A stretch of DNA of 64,000 bases from assembly GCA_025916135.1 (NCBI GenBank), contig CP104793.1, forward strand, positions 2,542,001 through 2,606,000, read 5' to 3'. A program made the translations under genes and the position numbers. Every line of letters starts with the position of its first letter. Position 1 is the first letter of the stretch. Shown piece after piece: positions 25,884 to 35,950 of the stretch. Below the pieces are notes generated by a model, which saw nothing but the letters and a program-made list of their open reading frames with translations, made no database searches and was not told the origin of the DNA. The stretch comes from Rhodobacteraceae bacterium D3-12. GTDB lineage: Bacteria > Pseudomonadota > Alphaproteobacteria > Rhodobacterales > Rhodobacteraceae.

Positions 25884-27893
25884 TCAGAACCGCGTTACAG
25901 CAACCAAGGTAATCGTGCGCCCCGGCTCTTTCAGCGTGACCACCGACGGGTAGTCGGCACCATAAGTCGCGCGGTCGGCATAGTTTTTGTCAAACACGTT
26001 GTTGACCTCGGCGCGGATCGTCAGGTTCTTCATCGACGGCGGCACGTATTCGGCAAACACATTAACCACCTCATAGCCCGGAAGCGTCGCGGTGCTCGAC
26101 GCGCCGTTCACGTCATAATTCAGCGCGATATCAAGCCCGCCGCCAATCCGAAGCCCCGGCACCCTCGTTTGCTGCTCGACCTCCAAAGCAATCACGGTGC
26201 CAAGCGGCGCACCAAAATCAAGCGTCTCATAGCTACCGTTGGTGCCTGCGGTTTGCACCTCACTATGCGACAGGGTCAGCCGTGCAAACCCGCGCTCCCA
26301 ACCATAGGTGGCCCCAAGGTTGAAGCCACGGCTTTCAAAGTCGAAGTTCGCAACCCCGCTGCGCGCGTTGGCAATCTTGGTGTAGAACAACTCGCCACCC
26401 AGTTTGAAATCGCCGGCAACATAGTCAAACCCAAGCGTCGCGTTGTTGGCGCGCGACGGCGCAAGCGTGCTGTAGTCCCATGAGGCGAGATAGATATAGT
26501 TGTCTTCGATATCGATGCCGCCAAATACCGACGACACGCCGCCCCGGATCGAAAACCGGTCCGTGACCTCGAAAACAGCCGAGGCATTGCCGCTAAGGCC
26601 AGAATTGCTCAGCTTGGTGCCATTGGTGCCGGTGAATTCCTGAAAATCAAACCGCGCCCCAAAGGACAGGCGTAACCGATCCGTCGGCCGCAACCGCGCC
26701 TGTGCAAAAAACCCGATATTCTGCGAGTCTTCGCGTAGGTTTTCGGAATATGTCGGGCTCGTATAGTTCCCGAACCGGTCTTGATAATCGATCCCGACCA
26801 CAACCGTATCATCCGGGCTCAGGTTAAACGTGTTCTGAAGCCGTGCCGACCATGTTCCCGACCGCCCGTTGCTGTCCCACGGGCTTGGCACAACCACGTC
26901 GCTTTCCGAATATCCCAGCTGGAATTTCGGGTCCCACATGCCATCGGCCAGCACGTTCTCATAGGTGAACGAATAACTCTGCCGCTCGGTATCATAGACA
27001 CGCAGATCGTTCGTCACCCCCCCGACACCGCCGAAATTCGCCCGGAACTGACGCAGCTCACTGTCTTCAAGCCGCTGCGCCGACAACACAAACCTGTGCC
27101 CTTCCGGCCCTTCATAGGCGATCTTGCCCAGATAACTCGTAAGGGCCGCACCGGTGCCAAGGATCGTGCTGCCGTCGCCGCTGCGATAATCATCGCCCTC
27201 GGCGCGTTTGACGTAGCCCAACCAAGAGAAACCTCCCTGCTTGCCCGCAAGGGTAAGCGCGGCTTGTGCTGTGCTGCCATTATCGGAATAACTTAACCGC
27301 AGGTTGCCGCCAAAGGACCGGCCATCCATCAACACATCACCCGCGTTGATCGTTTCAAAAACGACCGAACCAGCCAAAGCATAAGGCCCCGCATCCGCCG
27401 GCGAAATCGTCGCATCCGCGCGCACTTGCCGCAGCAGGCCGGGATCAATCGCATTGGCCGTGACGTGGTGGAACGTGCGGTTATTTTGCGCCGCACCGTC
27501 AATCGTCACACCCAGGTTGAGCATATCAACACCGTTCATGAAAATCTTCTGCGTCAGCGGCAATGCGCCCCCCACCGACACCGAGGCAATCCCGGCAAAT
27601 ACGTCCTTAAGGTCGCCGGTCCGCGCCCGTTCAAGCTCAAAGTCAGACACATACATCGTCGTCGCGCGATCTGCCGCCTCAAACAGCCTGTCGCGTTGCT
27701 CAACCACAATCGGATCTAGCTTGTAAACAAAGTCAGCCCCCTGCGCCGATGCACTCGCCGCAACGGCTGCCATAGCGCTGCCCAATAAAACACTCCGCAC
27801 ACCCAGCGCGCTCACATCGTTTCGTTTCAACATGTCATCCCCATTTTTCATCCCCACACGACGCCCCTCCGGTGAGGTTTCATCGCGCAGCAT
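25884..27893 (-). CDS. TonB-dependent outer-membrane receptor
   Basis: Takes up iron complexes, heme or another large nutrient through the outer membrane with TonB energy. About 650 residues. After a signal peptide (SALGVRSVLLGSAMAAVAASASAQG) comes a plug domain (ELERARTGDLKDVFAGIASVSVGGALPLTQKIFMNG) and a 22-strand barrel ending in ITLVAVTRF, with the usual C-terminal aromatic. Two in-frame ATGs, 27848 (MKNGDDMLKRN) and 27830 (MLKRN), are also possible starts; the latter gives a more typical signal peptide. The plug QNNRTFHHVTANAID stretch carries histidines suggestive of a heme receptor, but that is a guess. Convergent with the marR-type gene. Confidence 0.9.
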   Translation of the reverse strand: MLRDETSPEGRRVGMKNGDDMLKRNDVSALGVRSVLLGSAMAAVAASASAQGADFVYKLDPIVVEQRDRLFEAADRATTMYVSDFELERARTGDLKDVFAGIASVSVGGALPLTQKIFMNGVDMLNLGVTIDGAAQNNRTFHHVTANAIDPGLLRQVRADATISPADAGPYALAGSVVFETINAGDVLMDGRSFGGNLRLSYSDNGSTAQAALTLAGKQGGFSWLGYVKRAEGDDYRSGDGSTILGTGAALTSYLGKIAYEGPEGHRFVLSAQRLEDSELRQFRANFGGVGGVTNDLRVYDTERQSYSFTYENVLADGMWDPKFQLGYSESDVVVPSPWDSNGRSGTWSARLQNTFNLSPDDTVVVGIDYQDRFGNYTSPTYSENLREDSQNIGFFAQARLRPTDRLRLSFGARFDFQEFTGTNGTKLSNSGLSGNASAVFEVTDRFSIRGGVSSVFGGIDIEDNYIYLASWDYSTLAPSRANNATLGFDYVAGDFKLGGELFYTKIANARSGVANFDFESRGFNLGATYGWERGFARLTLSHSEVQTAGTNGSYETLDFGAPLGTVIALEVEQQTRVPGLRIGGGLDIALNYDVNGASSTATLPGYEVVNVFAEYVPPSMKNLTIRAEVNNVFDKNYADRATYGADYPSVVTLKEPGRTITLVAVTRF

Positions 27894-28256
27894 CTTTTAT
27901 CCGACTATTATAATCAGAATAATCATGCAAGTGCATTAATTGAAACGCCAAACGACGCAAAACCCCCTTCTCCAACGCAGTCCGCACCCCCCTCACCGCG
28001 CGCCCGACATGCGTCGGCGCGCCGACAATCCACCGCGAAATCCGGTTAATACGTCACCTCCCAAAGGTTGCGCACCATAATGATACACGGGAGAGTTCAG
28101 GCGTTGGGTCTGCCCGTTTTGCGGCTCTAACCTTTGTCGATGCCAGATGTCAGGACTCTGAAAGGCGCAGGCTCCTATTCCCGCTGCCCCCTATGATCGC
28201 CAACAGGTTAGCACCGAATAGCTGTAAGCCATCCGGCACATCTCTCGGACCTCCTA
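27894..28256. other. Gap between TonB receptor and RTX gene
   Basis: A 363-base stretch without a clear gene. It contains the TonB promoter, and a very stable hairpin region: a perfect 14-base palindrome GTCGGCGCGCCGAC (28013-28026) nested in a larger GC dyad (about 28000-28026). On the minus strand a 50-codon frame (about 28049 down to 27900) ends toward the TonB start but has no good start codon. The RTX stop is followed on its strand by AGGAGG and a 16-codon mini-frame beginning at about 28240. Confidence 0.5.
27907..27936 (-). promoter_or_regulatory. Candidate promoter and palindromic operator of the TonB receptor
   Basis: On the minus strand a perfect TATAAT sits at 27912-27907, about 14 bases before the annotated start. 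Just upstream the palindrome ATGCA-AG-TGCAT (27925-27936) overlaps where the -35 box would be, so a repressor could block it. A second, looser dyad ATTAT-N7-ATAAT spans 27907-27923. Which regulator binds (Fur/Mur, Irr or RirA) cannot be told. Confidence 0.45.
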
Positions 28257-31200
28257 TCAGACGATATCGAGACTCCAGATATCTATGATCTGATCGCTAA
28301 AGACCAAATACTCAACATTTGTGAGTAAATCTGTCCCTTCGCCTGCCCCGGCACCATTCCACGCGACGGTGGCGTCCCGCGTTCCCGAGCGCGTAATCAG
28401 AAACTCGTCCGAAGAACCATCATACAAAATGAAATCGGATCCTGCACCGCCGTCGATCGTGTCATCGCCGCGACCGCCATAAATCCTGTCGATGCCGCCA
28501 TTGCCAAAGATCAAATCGTCGCCGCCAAGGCCCCTCAGGTTGTTGCGCTCGTTGTCACCTGTCAAAATGTCATCGAAACTGGTTCCTCCAAGGTTTTCGA
28601 TAGAGGTGTAAAGATCGTAACGAGCATCGCCGGCCGATCCGTATCCGAGCAGCAATGAGGCCGTTACACCAGCACTTGACGCATAATAAGTGACCGTATC
28701 GGACCCCGATCCGCCGTCGTAGCGTTCGCGCCCTCCGGTCGAGCCGACAAAGGTGTCATAGCCCGCGAGCCCCCGGAAATCGTTTTCCCCCGCATCGCCA
28801 TAAAACACGTCTCCAAAATTGGAACCGGTGGCGTTCTCAATCCCGAGATACACGTCCCCTTCGGCAAAACCACCAAAACCGCCGCTGCCAATTGAAATGG
28901 TCACACCGCTTTGCGAATTGACATAAGACACCGTGTCTCGGCCAGTTCCCCCATCAAGTGTATCGCTGCCAGAAGACCCAATGAACCAGTCATAATTGCC
29001 CAGCCCTCTCAATTCGTCGTCATTGGAACTTCCCTCAATATAGTCGGCATAGATGGTTCCCGTGACCCGTTCGATGGAGCTGAAGAAGACCCGTTCCGAA
29101 CCGTCATGATTAACGGCTTCGCCATTTTCCATATTGATCCACAAACGGTATTCCGCCGCTCCGCGTCCAGGCGCATCAGGCAAATCGCTAAAGCTGAGCA
29201 TGTCGCGCCCCGCCCCACCGTCAATCGTATCATTGCCACCGCTCGGCATAATCCAGTCTGACCCGCCAAGACCCGAGATGAAATCGCTCTCCACTGTGCC
29301 CGAGATGTTTTCGCTCGCCTCGGTGCCGACAATCCATGCGCCGAACCGCACCAGCGCTTCCTCCCGCGACAGGGTCACATCCGTAAAGGCGAAGACCTCC
29401 ACATCATCCGCAATATAATCTTCACCTTCCGAAGAGCTCAGCAAGAAAGCCCCGTTTTCGACGCTGCCAGTTACCTCAGCAAGCGCCACGGAGAAGCGCA
29501 CAGTGTCGGTGCCCGCTCCGCCGATCACCCGATCGTCTCCCGCCCCTCCGACAAAGCTATTGTCCGCAGCGTCACCAATAAGCACGTCATCAAAGGCCGA
29601 CCCCGTTACATTGTCGATACCTTCAAGACTGAGCGTCTCCCCGCCGGACGCACCGGTCCCGGCAGCCAGATCAATCTCAACCCCCGAGGTACGTCCGGAG
29701 AAGATCGCAAGATCGTACCCCGAGCCACCGATAAGCGTGTCATTCCCCTGCGAGGAAATGAAAATGTTGTTCTTTGGATCGTTTAGCCAGCTTTGCTCAT
29801 CGCCTGCGAAAAGCATATCATCCCCCGCGCCCCCGTCCAGCGTATCGACCTCTCGACCACCATAAAGCGTATCGTCGCCGTCCCCCCCATAGAGCAAGTC
29901 ATTGCCCTCTTCGCCCCAAAGAATATCGTCGCCGTCATTGCCAAAAAGCGTGTCGTCTCCGAAGGCCCCGATGATCGCCTCAGACCAGCCTGTACCATCC
30001 AACGAATCGTCATTGTTCGTACCCGCGATATCCGCCGTTCGGCCAAGGCTCCGGACGTCATCATACGTCAGGGTGACATCTCCAAAGCGAAGCTCTTCGA
30101 CATCTTCGTAAATTTTGATCCCATTACTGGCGGCTCCATTGGAAAGAACCTCGATGTAATCCTCTGAATCGAAAAGAAACCGCGAACTTGCAAAGTTCAG
30201 TCTGAGGCTGACCCAATCGTGCCCTTCACCCCCATGAACTTCGCCACGGCTCCATGCAACGAAGCCGTTGTCTTGCGCATTGCCGAAAAACTTATTGACG
30301 TAACTCCCACCCCAGACACGTTCTGTGGACACCGCCTCAAAGTTCTCAAACTGTTCGAGGATGCTGCCCCCTTCGCTGCGGACCACTCCAATCCCTGTAT
30401 CGGTCAAGAAAATGTCGCCGCGTTGATGAATTGCAATCGTATCAAAGCCGTCACCACCGTCGACCGAGTTATCGCCCAGTCCGGGATCGATGAAATTATC
30501 CCCCGCGCTGCCAATGATCGTATCGTCACCATCGCCAGAAACAACATTCTCAATGCCGGTGATCGATACACCGGTCGCGGTTTGTGAGCCTAGATTGACC
30601 GTGACGTCTCTGGTGGACCCGTACCGGTCAGATTGATAGATCAGAGTGTCGCTCCCCGCTCCCCCGTCTATGTTCAACACACCGTTGGTGTCATTCGAGA
30701 CATAAATACTGTCGTTTCCGCCGCCCAGATCAATGGTCTCGGCTTCTGCGTATACCCGGTCGTCTCCCAGCCCGGTGGACAGCACAGTGCCCACCTTAGC
30801 GCCGAAATCCCCATTTACGAGATCGTTTTCAGATGAGGTAACCACCTGCCGCCCAGAGACGTTTCCATTCATTCGCCAGGTCACAGACACATCAAGCCCG
30901 GAAAAGCTCCATCCCGAAAAATCGACATCCTGCGACATGGAATCGAGCGACACGCTCAGCTCCAGATCCTCGCGGAAATCTCCGCTGGTCGTGAAATGGA
31001 TGGTTTGATCTGGCACCAAATAGACAGCGTCAGCATCGACGCTACGAAACTCCCCTTCAATGCCCACGAATTTGACGATCTGAGAATAATTCTGAACCTC
31101 GTCAAGGATGATCGTCTCAACGTTCTGGGGATCGATAAAATAGCCCACAAGAAACCGGTCGCCGTCATACCTGATGTAAGAGCCCGTCTCTTCTAGGTGG

Positions 31201-32002
31201 ATCACATCATTCCCTGCACCACCATCTACAAGCGCTGCAATCGCTGCATAGCCATCTTGCATACCCGTGCCTTGTGGTATGAAAAGATCATCCCCACCTT
31301 CACCGCGTGCTGCTGAGAAACCGCCGCTGATCGTATCGGCGCCTTCTCCACCCCATGCGGCGTTGCTCTCAGGATCGCTGGAATAACTATTGAAGCTGGC
31401 GAAATCGATCAATCGTCACCTGCGCCACCGTAGACCTCTCCCGTCACGTCGACGAACTGGTCATCGCCCCCATCACCAAATATCTGGGCCAGAGGATCGC
31501 CATATTGGCCGATATCGGAAAAACGATCGTTCCCGTCACCGCCACGTATAATAGGTGCCCAGCTCGACGCGAGGCTGTCATCACCGCCCGCCAGATCAAT
31601 CAGATCGTTGGCGCGTATCTCCGCAGGCATCTCTTGGCCATCCGACCCAAGCACCTCGTCAACGCTCAGATAAACATGCGTTCCTTGCCACAAGACAGAC
31701 ACTTCCTGCCCCGAGGAAACCGGATCGCCATTCACGTCAGTCCAGCGATAGCTAAGAAAAGACCGGTCAGCATCGTCAAAGACTTCGATAACCGAGAATT
31801 CACCCAGCAAAGGCTCGTCCTGATAATAGACAAAACCCGTACCTGTCACAGCGATCCGGTACCCGGCGTATTCGCCTGCATCGACCGTCATACTAAAGCT
31901 AGAGGGTGTAGGATTGAGCAGCGTGCGGCTCGTTTTCAGCAAGTCCGGCAGACCGGGGACCGGTTCACTACCAACACTGGAATATTCTGCAATTGATGGC
32001 AT
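28257..32002 (-). CDS. Large RTX (hemolysin-type calcium-binding) secreted protein, frameshifted
   Basis: About 1248 residues if repaired. The first 198 residues read from the ATG at 32002, with a good TAGGAGGAG ribosome site. The frame then stops at 31409, and the rest continues from 31412 in another frame. Adding one T in the TT at 31411-31412 gives YGGAGDDLIDFASF, a perfect calcium repeat. The body has many GGxGxDxLx nonapeptides, most dense near residues 690-760, and at the C-terminus three longer repeats with GVTxSLxxGxG and IENxxG blocks. It ends in a domain ([19 protein letters not shown]...[11 protein letters not shown]) typical of type I secretion signals. No ABC/HlyD exporter is in the window. 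It is not obviously a protease. Confidence 0.85.
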
Positions 32003-32427
32003 CACCAAACTCCTCCTAGTTAATGAATCAAAAATTAACAAAAAAGAATCTGGCACTTCAACCGGGAAGCATGCGACGCAAACCTCTGAAACCAAAAATT
32101 TTTTTACATGAACGCGTCAAAAAGCACGCCAACGAATACCACACCACCCATCGCAATTGGTCGCTACCGCAACATCCAACACGTCTTCCGCTAATTTTTC
32201 GGTTTTGCTTGATATAGCCTTGCGCTCTCTTGGGAAAGAGCCAGCGCCGGAAAACCGACCAAGCCAACCTTTCTAGCCCCCAGCGTTAAGCGCGCAGTCA
32301 GTCATCAACAATTCCCAGAATCGCGGATTTCGTTGAACTCGCCATCAGTGCAAAGGCAGACAAATGGATAGCAACACCCAACTCAAAACCCGATAGATGG
32401 AGCATTATTCGATAATGTGCTTTAAAA
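32003..32427. other. Gap upstream of the RTX gene and tRNA
   Basis: This 425-base stretch is less GC-rich than its surroundings and should hold the RTX promoter on the minus strand. A 64-codon frame at 32023-32217 has no ribosome site or family resemblance. A small imperfect dyad lies at 32401-32421 next to the tRNA 3' end. No repeat of the tRNA end is seen. Confidence 0.45.
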
Positions 32428-32503
32428 TGGTGCCCCCACACGGACTCGAACCGCGGACCTACTGATTACAAATCAGTTGCTCTACCAGCTGAGCTATAGG
32501 GGC
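32428..32503 (-). tRNA. tRNA-Thr (anticodon TGT)
   Basis: A 76-base cloverleaf on the minus strand. The acceptor stem GCCCCTA pairs with TGGGGGC, the D-arm reads AGCTCAGCTGGTAGAGC, and the anticodon arm ACTGA-TTTGTAA-TCAGT gives TGT, which reads ACA (and other ACN) threonine codons. The T-arm is CGCGGTTCGAGTCCGTG with GTTCGA, and the CCA end is encoded. It lies between the RTX gap and the iron permease gene. Confidence 0.97.
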
Positions 32504-32560
32504 ACTGAGCATGCGGTTTAAGAGCAGTCGCGCGGCCTTGCAAGTGGGAAATCGCGCCTT

Positions 32561-34225
32561 TTATCGGTTCGCCCGCGCCAAAAGGACAACCGCCACAAGA
32601 CCGACCGCTATAATCAGCATCGCAGCCGGCGCAGCACCGGCCAAGTTTTCAAGGCTCGCTTCCTCATGAACCCGCGTCGCCAATGTGTCGAACCCAAACG
32701 GTGGGCGTAGCAAAAGCGTCGCCGGCAACTCCTTGACACAATCGACAAACACCAAAAGAACCGCCGAGCCGATCGACCCACGGATCAGCGGATAATAAAC
32801 CTCGGCCAGCGTCTGCCCCTGCGTGCGCCCCAACGACCGCGCCGCCCAAGGAAGCGATGGCGACACCCGCCCCATCGCCGCATCCGCCGCCCCCTGTGCG
32901 ATGGCAAAGAACCGCACGCCATATGCCAGCACCAGCGCAAAGCCGGTCCCGGTTAACAGCAAGCCAATGTCATGGCCCGTCAGCGCCTCGATCCCGTCCG
33001 CCATCAAATGGTCGAGCAGTGCTAGCGGAATCAATATTCCCACCGCCAGCACCGCCCCCGGTGCAGCATAGCCAATTGCAGTGATCGGCATCAAAAGCTT
33101 GGGCAAGCTCCGCCCGGACAGGCGCGCACCATAAACCATGAACACCCCTGCAAGCACGGTCACAAAGGCGGCGATGCCGCCCACGCTCACAGTGTTCCAC
33201 AAGGCCTCAAGCAGCTTTGGCTCGCCCCAAGCCTCGGTTTCCCCCAGAGCATGGAACAGGATCACACCGGCCGGCAACAAGAACCCAAACGCAAACGGGA
33301 TCGCGCATAACACTGTGGCACAGGCCCCTGCCCATCCCGTCAGCAGCTTGCGCTCCACCCGGCGATGCTGCCGCGCGAGGTTGAAAAACCGCACCTTCCG
33401 ACGCGAGATCTTCTCAAGCGCAACCAGAAGCACAACCAACGCAAGGATCACACTGGCAATCTGCGCCGCCCCGCCCGCATTGTTGCCATCCAGCCAAACG
33501 CTGAAAATACCGGTGGTCAAGGTTTGCACGGCAAAGAAATCGACTGTGCCGAAATCATTCACGGTTTCCATCATAACAATGGCAACGCCCGCCACAATCG
33601 CAGGTCGCGCCAATGGCAACCCGACTCTGCGGAACCGCTCAAACGCCCCCGCCCCAAGCGACATCGCCACCTCTTCCGAACTGCCCGACTGCTCACGAAA
33701 GGCCGCCCGGCTCAGCAAATAGACATAAGGATAGAGCGAGGCCGACAGCACCAAAATCGCAGCCCCGATCGAACGGATCTCGGGAAACCAATAGTCCTGC
33801 GCGTTTTTCCAGCCAAACAGGGCCCGCATTGCCCCCTGCACCGGCCCGGCATACTCAAGCAATTCAACCAATGCATACGCCCCGACATAGCCGGGCACCG
33901 CCAGCGGCAAAAGCAACAGCCACTCCAACCACCGCGACATCGGAAAGCGGTAGCGCACGACAAGCCACGCAGCCCCCGTCCCGATCATCGCCGTCAACAC
34001 CCCGACTGATCCCATCAAAATGAGCGTGTTGCGCATGTATCGCGGCAAGGTCGTCGACAAGAGATGCGGCCAGATGTTCTCGGTCGGGAAAAGCGCAATG
34101 CTCAACACCGCGATGATCGGCGCCAAAACGATCAAGGCAATCACCAACGCGCCGGCCGACCATGGGTCGAACCGCCACCCGGCTTTGCCTGCGCGTTGCT
34201 TTTCTGTTACCGCCTCACCGGCCAT
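32561..34225 (-). CDS. Iron(III)-type ABC transporter permease (FbpB/SfuB type)
   Basis: About 554 residues, twelve membrane helices in two similar halves, as in FbpB/ThiP-type permeases that carry Fe(III) across the inner membrane. Each half has an EAA loop: EVAMSLGAGAFERFRRVGLPLARPAI in the first, RSLGRTQGQTLAEVYYPLIRGSI in the second. No binding protein or ATPase is adjacent, so they must be elsewhere. The start is uncertain: the ATG at 34225 gives MAGEAVTEKQRAGKAGW, and the long version from 34342 adds 39 residues overlapping the divergent gene. Confidence 0.9.
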   Translation of the reverse strand: MAGEAVTEKQRAGKAGWRFDPWSAGALVIALIVLAPIIAVLSIALFPTENIWPHLLSTTLPRYMRNTLILMGSVGVLTAMIGTGAAWLVVRYRFPMSRWLEWLLLLPLAVPGYVGAYALVELLEYAGPVQGAMRALFGWKNAQDYWFPEIRSIGAAILVLSASLYPYVYLLSRAAFREQSGSSEEVAMSLGAGAFERFRRVGLPLARPAIVAGVAIVMMETVNDFGTVDFFAVQTLTTGIFSVWLDGNNAGGAAQIASVILALVVLLVALEKISRRKVRFFNLARQHRRVERKLLTGWAGACATVLCAIPFAFGFLLPAGVILFHALGETEAWGEPKLLEALWNTVSVGGIAAFVTVLAGVFMVYGARLSGRSLPKLLMPITAIGYAAPGAVLAVGILIPLALLDHLMADGIEALTGHDIGLLLTGTGFALVLAYGVRFFAIAQGAADAAMGRVSPSLPWAARSLGRTQGQTLAEVYYPLIRGSIGSAVLLVFVDCVKELPATLLLRPPFGFDTLATRVHEEASLENLAGAAPAAMLIIAVGLVAVVLLARANR

Positions 34226-34340
34226 CACTGCCCCAAGCTTTCGTGTTGTAACGCCCAACGCCTTAATCAGGTTTCCCCGCCGGGAAAAGGGCTTATAGTG
34301 CATGACAGGCCATAACAAAAACGAAGCAGGACGAGAAAAC

Positions 34341-35218
34341 ATGCAGGTTGTTCTTCACGCGGGCGCTCATTGTACCGATGAAGACCGCATTCTGAAATGC
34401 CTTCTCAAAAACCGTGCAGAATTCGCCAAGATCGGCTCAATCGTGCCTCCGCCCGGACGGTATCGCCGCCTCTTGCGCCAAACGGTGCAGGCGTTGGAAA
34501 AGGCCGACCCCGCACCGGATGCCCGTGAATTGCTGGTCGAAACCATCCTTGAAGGCGACAAAGCAGACCGGCTCTTGCTGTCGGAAAAGAACCTCTTTTG
34601 CCTGTCGAAATTCGCCATGCGCGACTCGCTCTTCTATCATCGGGCCGATATGCGGATCGCCGAATTCAAACGCCTGTTCCAAGGCGACCAGATCGAGCTG
34701 TTCTTTTCCATCCGCAACCCGGCGACCTTCCTGCCTGCGCTTTACAAGAAAACCGGCGTCGATGATCTGGTCGAGCTTCTGCGCGGCACCGACCCAAATG
34801 CGCTTTATTGGTCTGAACTGATCACGCGCTGGTGCGCACCGCCCACCCGGACGTGCCGATCACCCTCTGGTGCAACGAGGATTCACCGTTGATCTGGGCA
34901 CAAATCATTCGCGAGATGGCCGGCCTCGCCCCCGGAACCAAGATTAAAGGCGGATTTGATCTCCTGTCCGAGATCATGACCCGCGAAGGAATGCAGCGCT
35001 TCCGCGCCTATCTCGCCAAACATCCGGTGATGACCGAAGTGCAAAAGCGACGTGTGATGATAGCGTTTCTCGACAAATTCGCCCGCCCCGATGCCATCGA
35101 AGAAGAACTCGACGTGCCCGGATGGACCGAAGAATTGGTCGACAACTTGACCGAGGCTTATGACGCGGATGTCGACGCCATCGCGCGCATCCCCGGCGTG
35201 AATCTGATCACTCCCTAA
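34341..35218 (+). CDS. Sulfotransferase-like protein of unknown function, frameshifted
   Basis: About 292 residues if repaired. Two halves lie in different frames, joined near 34830 (adding one base gives ELITRLVRTAHPDVPITLW). The N-terminal LHAGAHCTDEDRILKCLLKN looks like a degenerate PAPS-binding start (HxGxHKTGTT), and FFSIRNPATFLPALYKK recalls the 3'-phosphate-binding RNP of sulfotransferases. It lacks the lysine of the classic loop, so activity is uncertain. The ATG at 34341 follows CAGGACGAGAAAAC. Divergent from the iron permease. Confidence 0.75.
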
Positions 35219-35242
35219 GGGCGCGCGCGGCGTCTGTGCCGC

Positions 35243-35527
35243 TTACATGCCCAGCGCTTGGCGATACATTTCCAGAACCGCCTCTTCTTCGGCGATATCA
35301 TCGGCGTCGCGCTTTCTCAAAGCCACCAGCTTGCGCATGACCCGCGTGTCATAGCCGCGCGCCTTGGCCTCGGCCATCACCTCTTTCTGCTGATCGGCAA
35401 GGCCCTTCTTTTCGGCCTCAAGACGCTCAAACCGTTCAACAAACTGGCGAAGTTCGCCTGCCGTCACGCGATAGGTCGCATCGCTGGATCCGGTGTCGCC
35501 TGCGCCGTCCGTGTTCTCGCTGTCCAT
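35243..35527 (-). CDS. gapR: GapR family nucleoid-associated protein (DUF2312)
   Basis: A 94-residue protein. The YRVTAGELRQFVERFERLEAEKKGLADQQKEVMAEAKARGYDTRVMRKLVALRKRD block is the GapR core: a long coiled coil, then basic helices that clamp overtwisted DNA. In Caulobacter GapR helps gyrase and chromosome replication. The ATG at 35527 follows GGAGACCCC; the reading from 35596 would add 23 residues not found in the family. The short acidic N-terminus is of normal kind. Confidence 0.92.
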   Translation of the reverse strand: MDSENTDGAGDTGSSDATYRVTAGELRQFVERFERLEAEKKGLADQQKEVMAEAKARGYDTRVMRKLVALRKRDADDIAEEEAVLEMYRQALGM

Positions 35528-35701
35528 CAGAGGGGTCTCCTTGCTGAGCCTTTTGTGCCGAAGCCCCTTGCTAGCGCCCTCCTCCGCCCCCTGCAAGAGG
35601 GTTTGCCCACGCCAATGCCGCTCTTTTCTTGCCCTTTACGGGCGAAGCCTTTAATCGGGCGGACCAAGGCCGCATTGGCGGTGGTAAATTCGGAGACAGC
35701 C

Positions 35702-35917
35702 ATGCAATTCCTGATCTGGGGCGGCGCTCTCGTGACCCTTCTGGGCATCGCCGCACTTGTCTATGTCGGTGCCAAAGTGGCCAGCGCACGGCGTGAAAAC
35801 CTCGACGATGCGGCGCTGCGCGCGCGGATTCAGCGGCTCTTGCCGGTCAACCTTGCGGCGCTGTTCATTTCGGCAATCGGGCTGATGATGGTGGTGCTTG
35901 GCATCGTTCTTGGCTGA
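35702..35917 (+). CDS. Small two-helix membrane protein
   Basis: A 71-residue protein with two membrane segments (MQFLIWGGALVTLLGIAALVYVGAKV and NLAALFISAIGLMMVVLGIVLG) around a charged loop RRENLDDAALRARIQRLLP. Widespread in Rhodobacteraceae, in my memory without a known role. The ATG at 35702 follows a GGAGACAGC site. It is divergent from gapR and convergent with the FadJ-like gene. Confidence 0.75.
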   Translation: MQFLIWGGALVTLLGIAALVYVGAKVASARRENLDDAALRARIQRLLPVNLAALFISAIGLMMVVLGIVLG

Positions 35918-35950
35918 TCTGCTCGCAAACTGAAAGCCGTCAAGACCGCT

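Noticed and set aside
28081-28190. A stretch resembling a glycine-riboswitch or cobalamin-type element (GGGAGAG and a later GAAAGGCGCAGG)
   Set aside because: The conserved core sequences do not line up, and on this strand no gene follows that it could control.
32023-32217. A 64-codon plus-strand frame upstream of the RTX gene
   Set aside because: Basic, A-rich translation without a ribosome site or family; more likely the RTX promoter region.
32428-32503. Possible integration site at the tRNA-Thr gene next to the RTX region
   Set aside because: I found no direct repeat of the tRNA end, no integrase and no mobile genes nearby.
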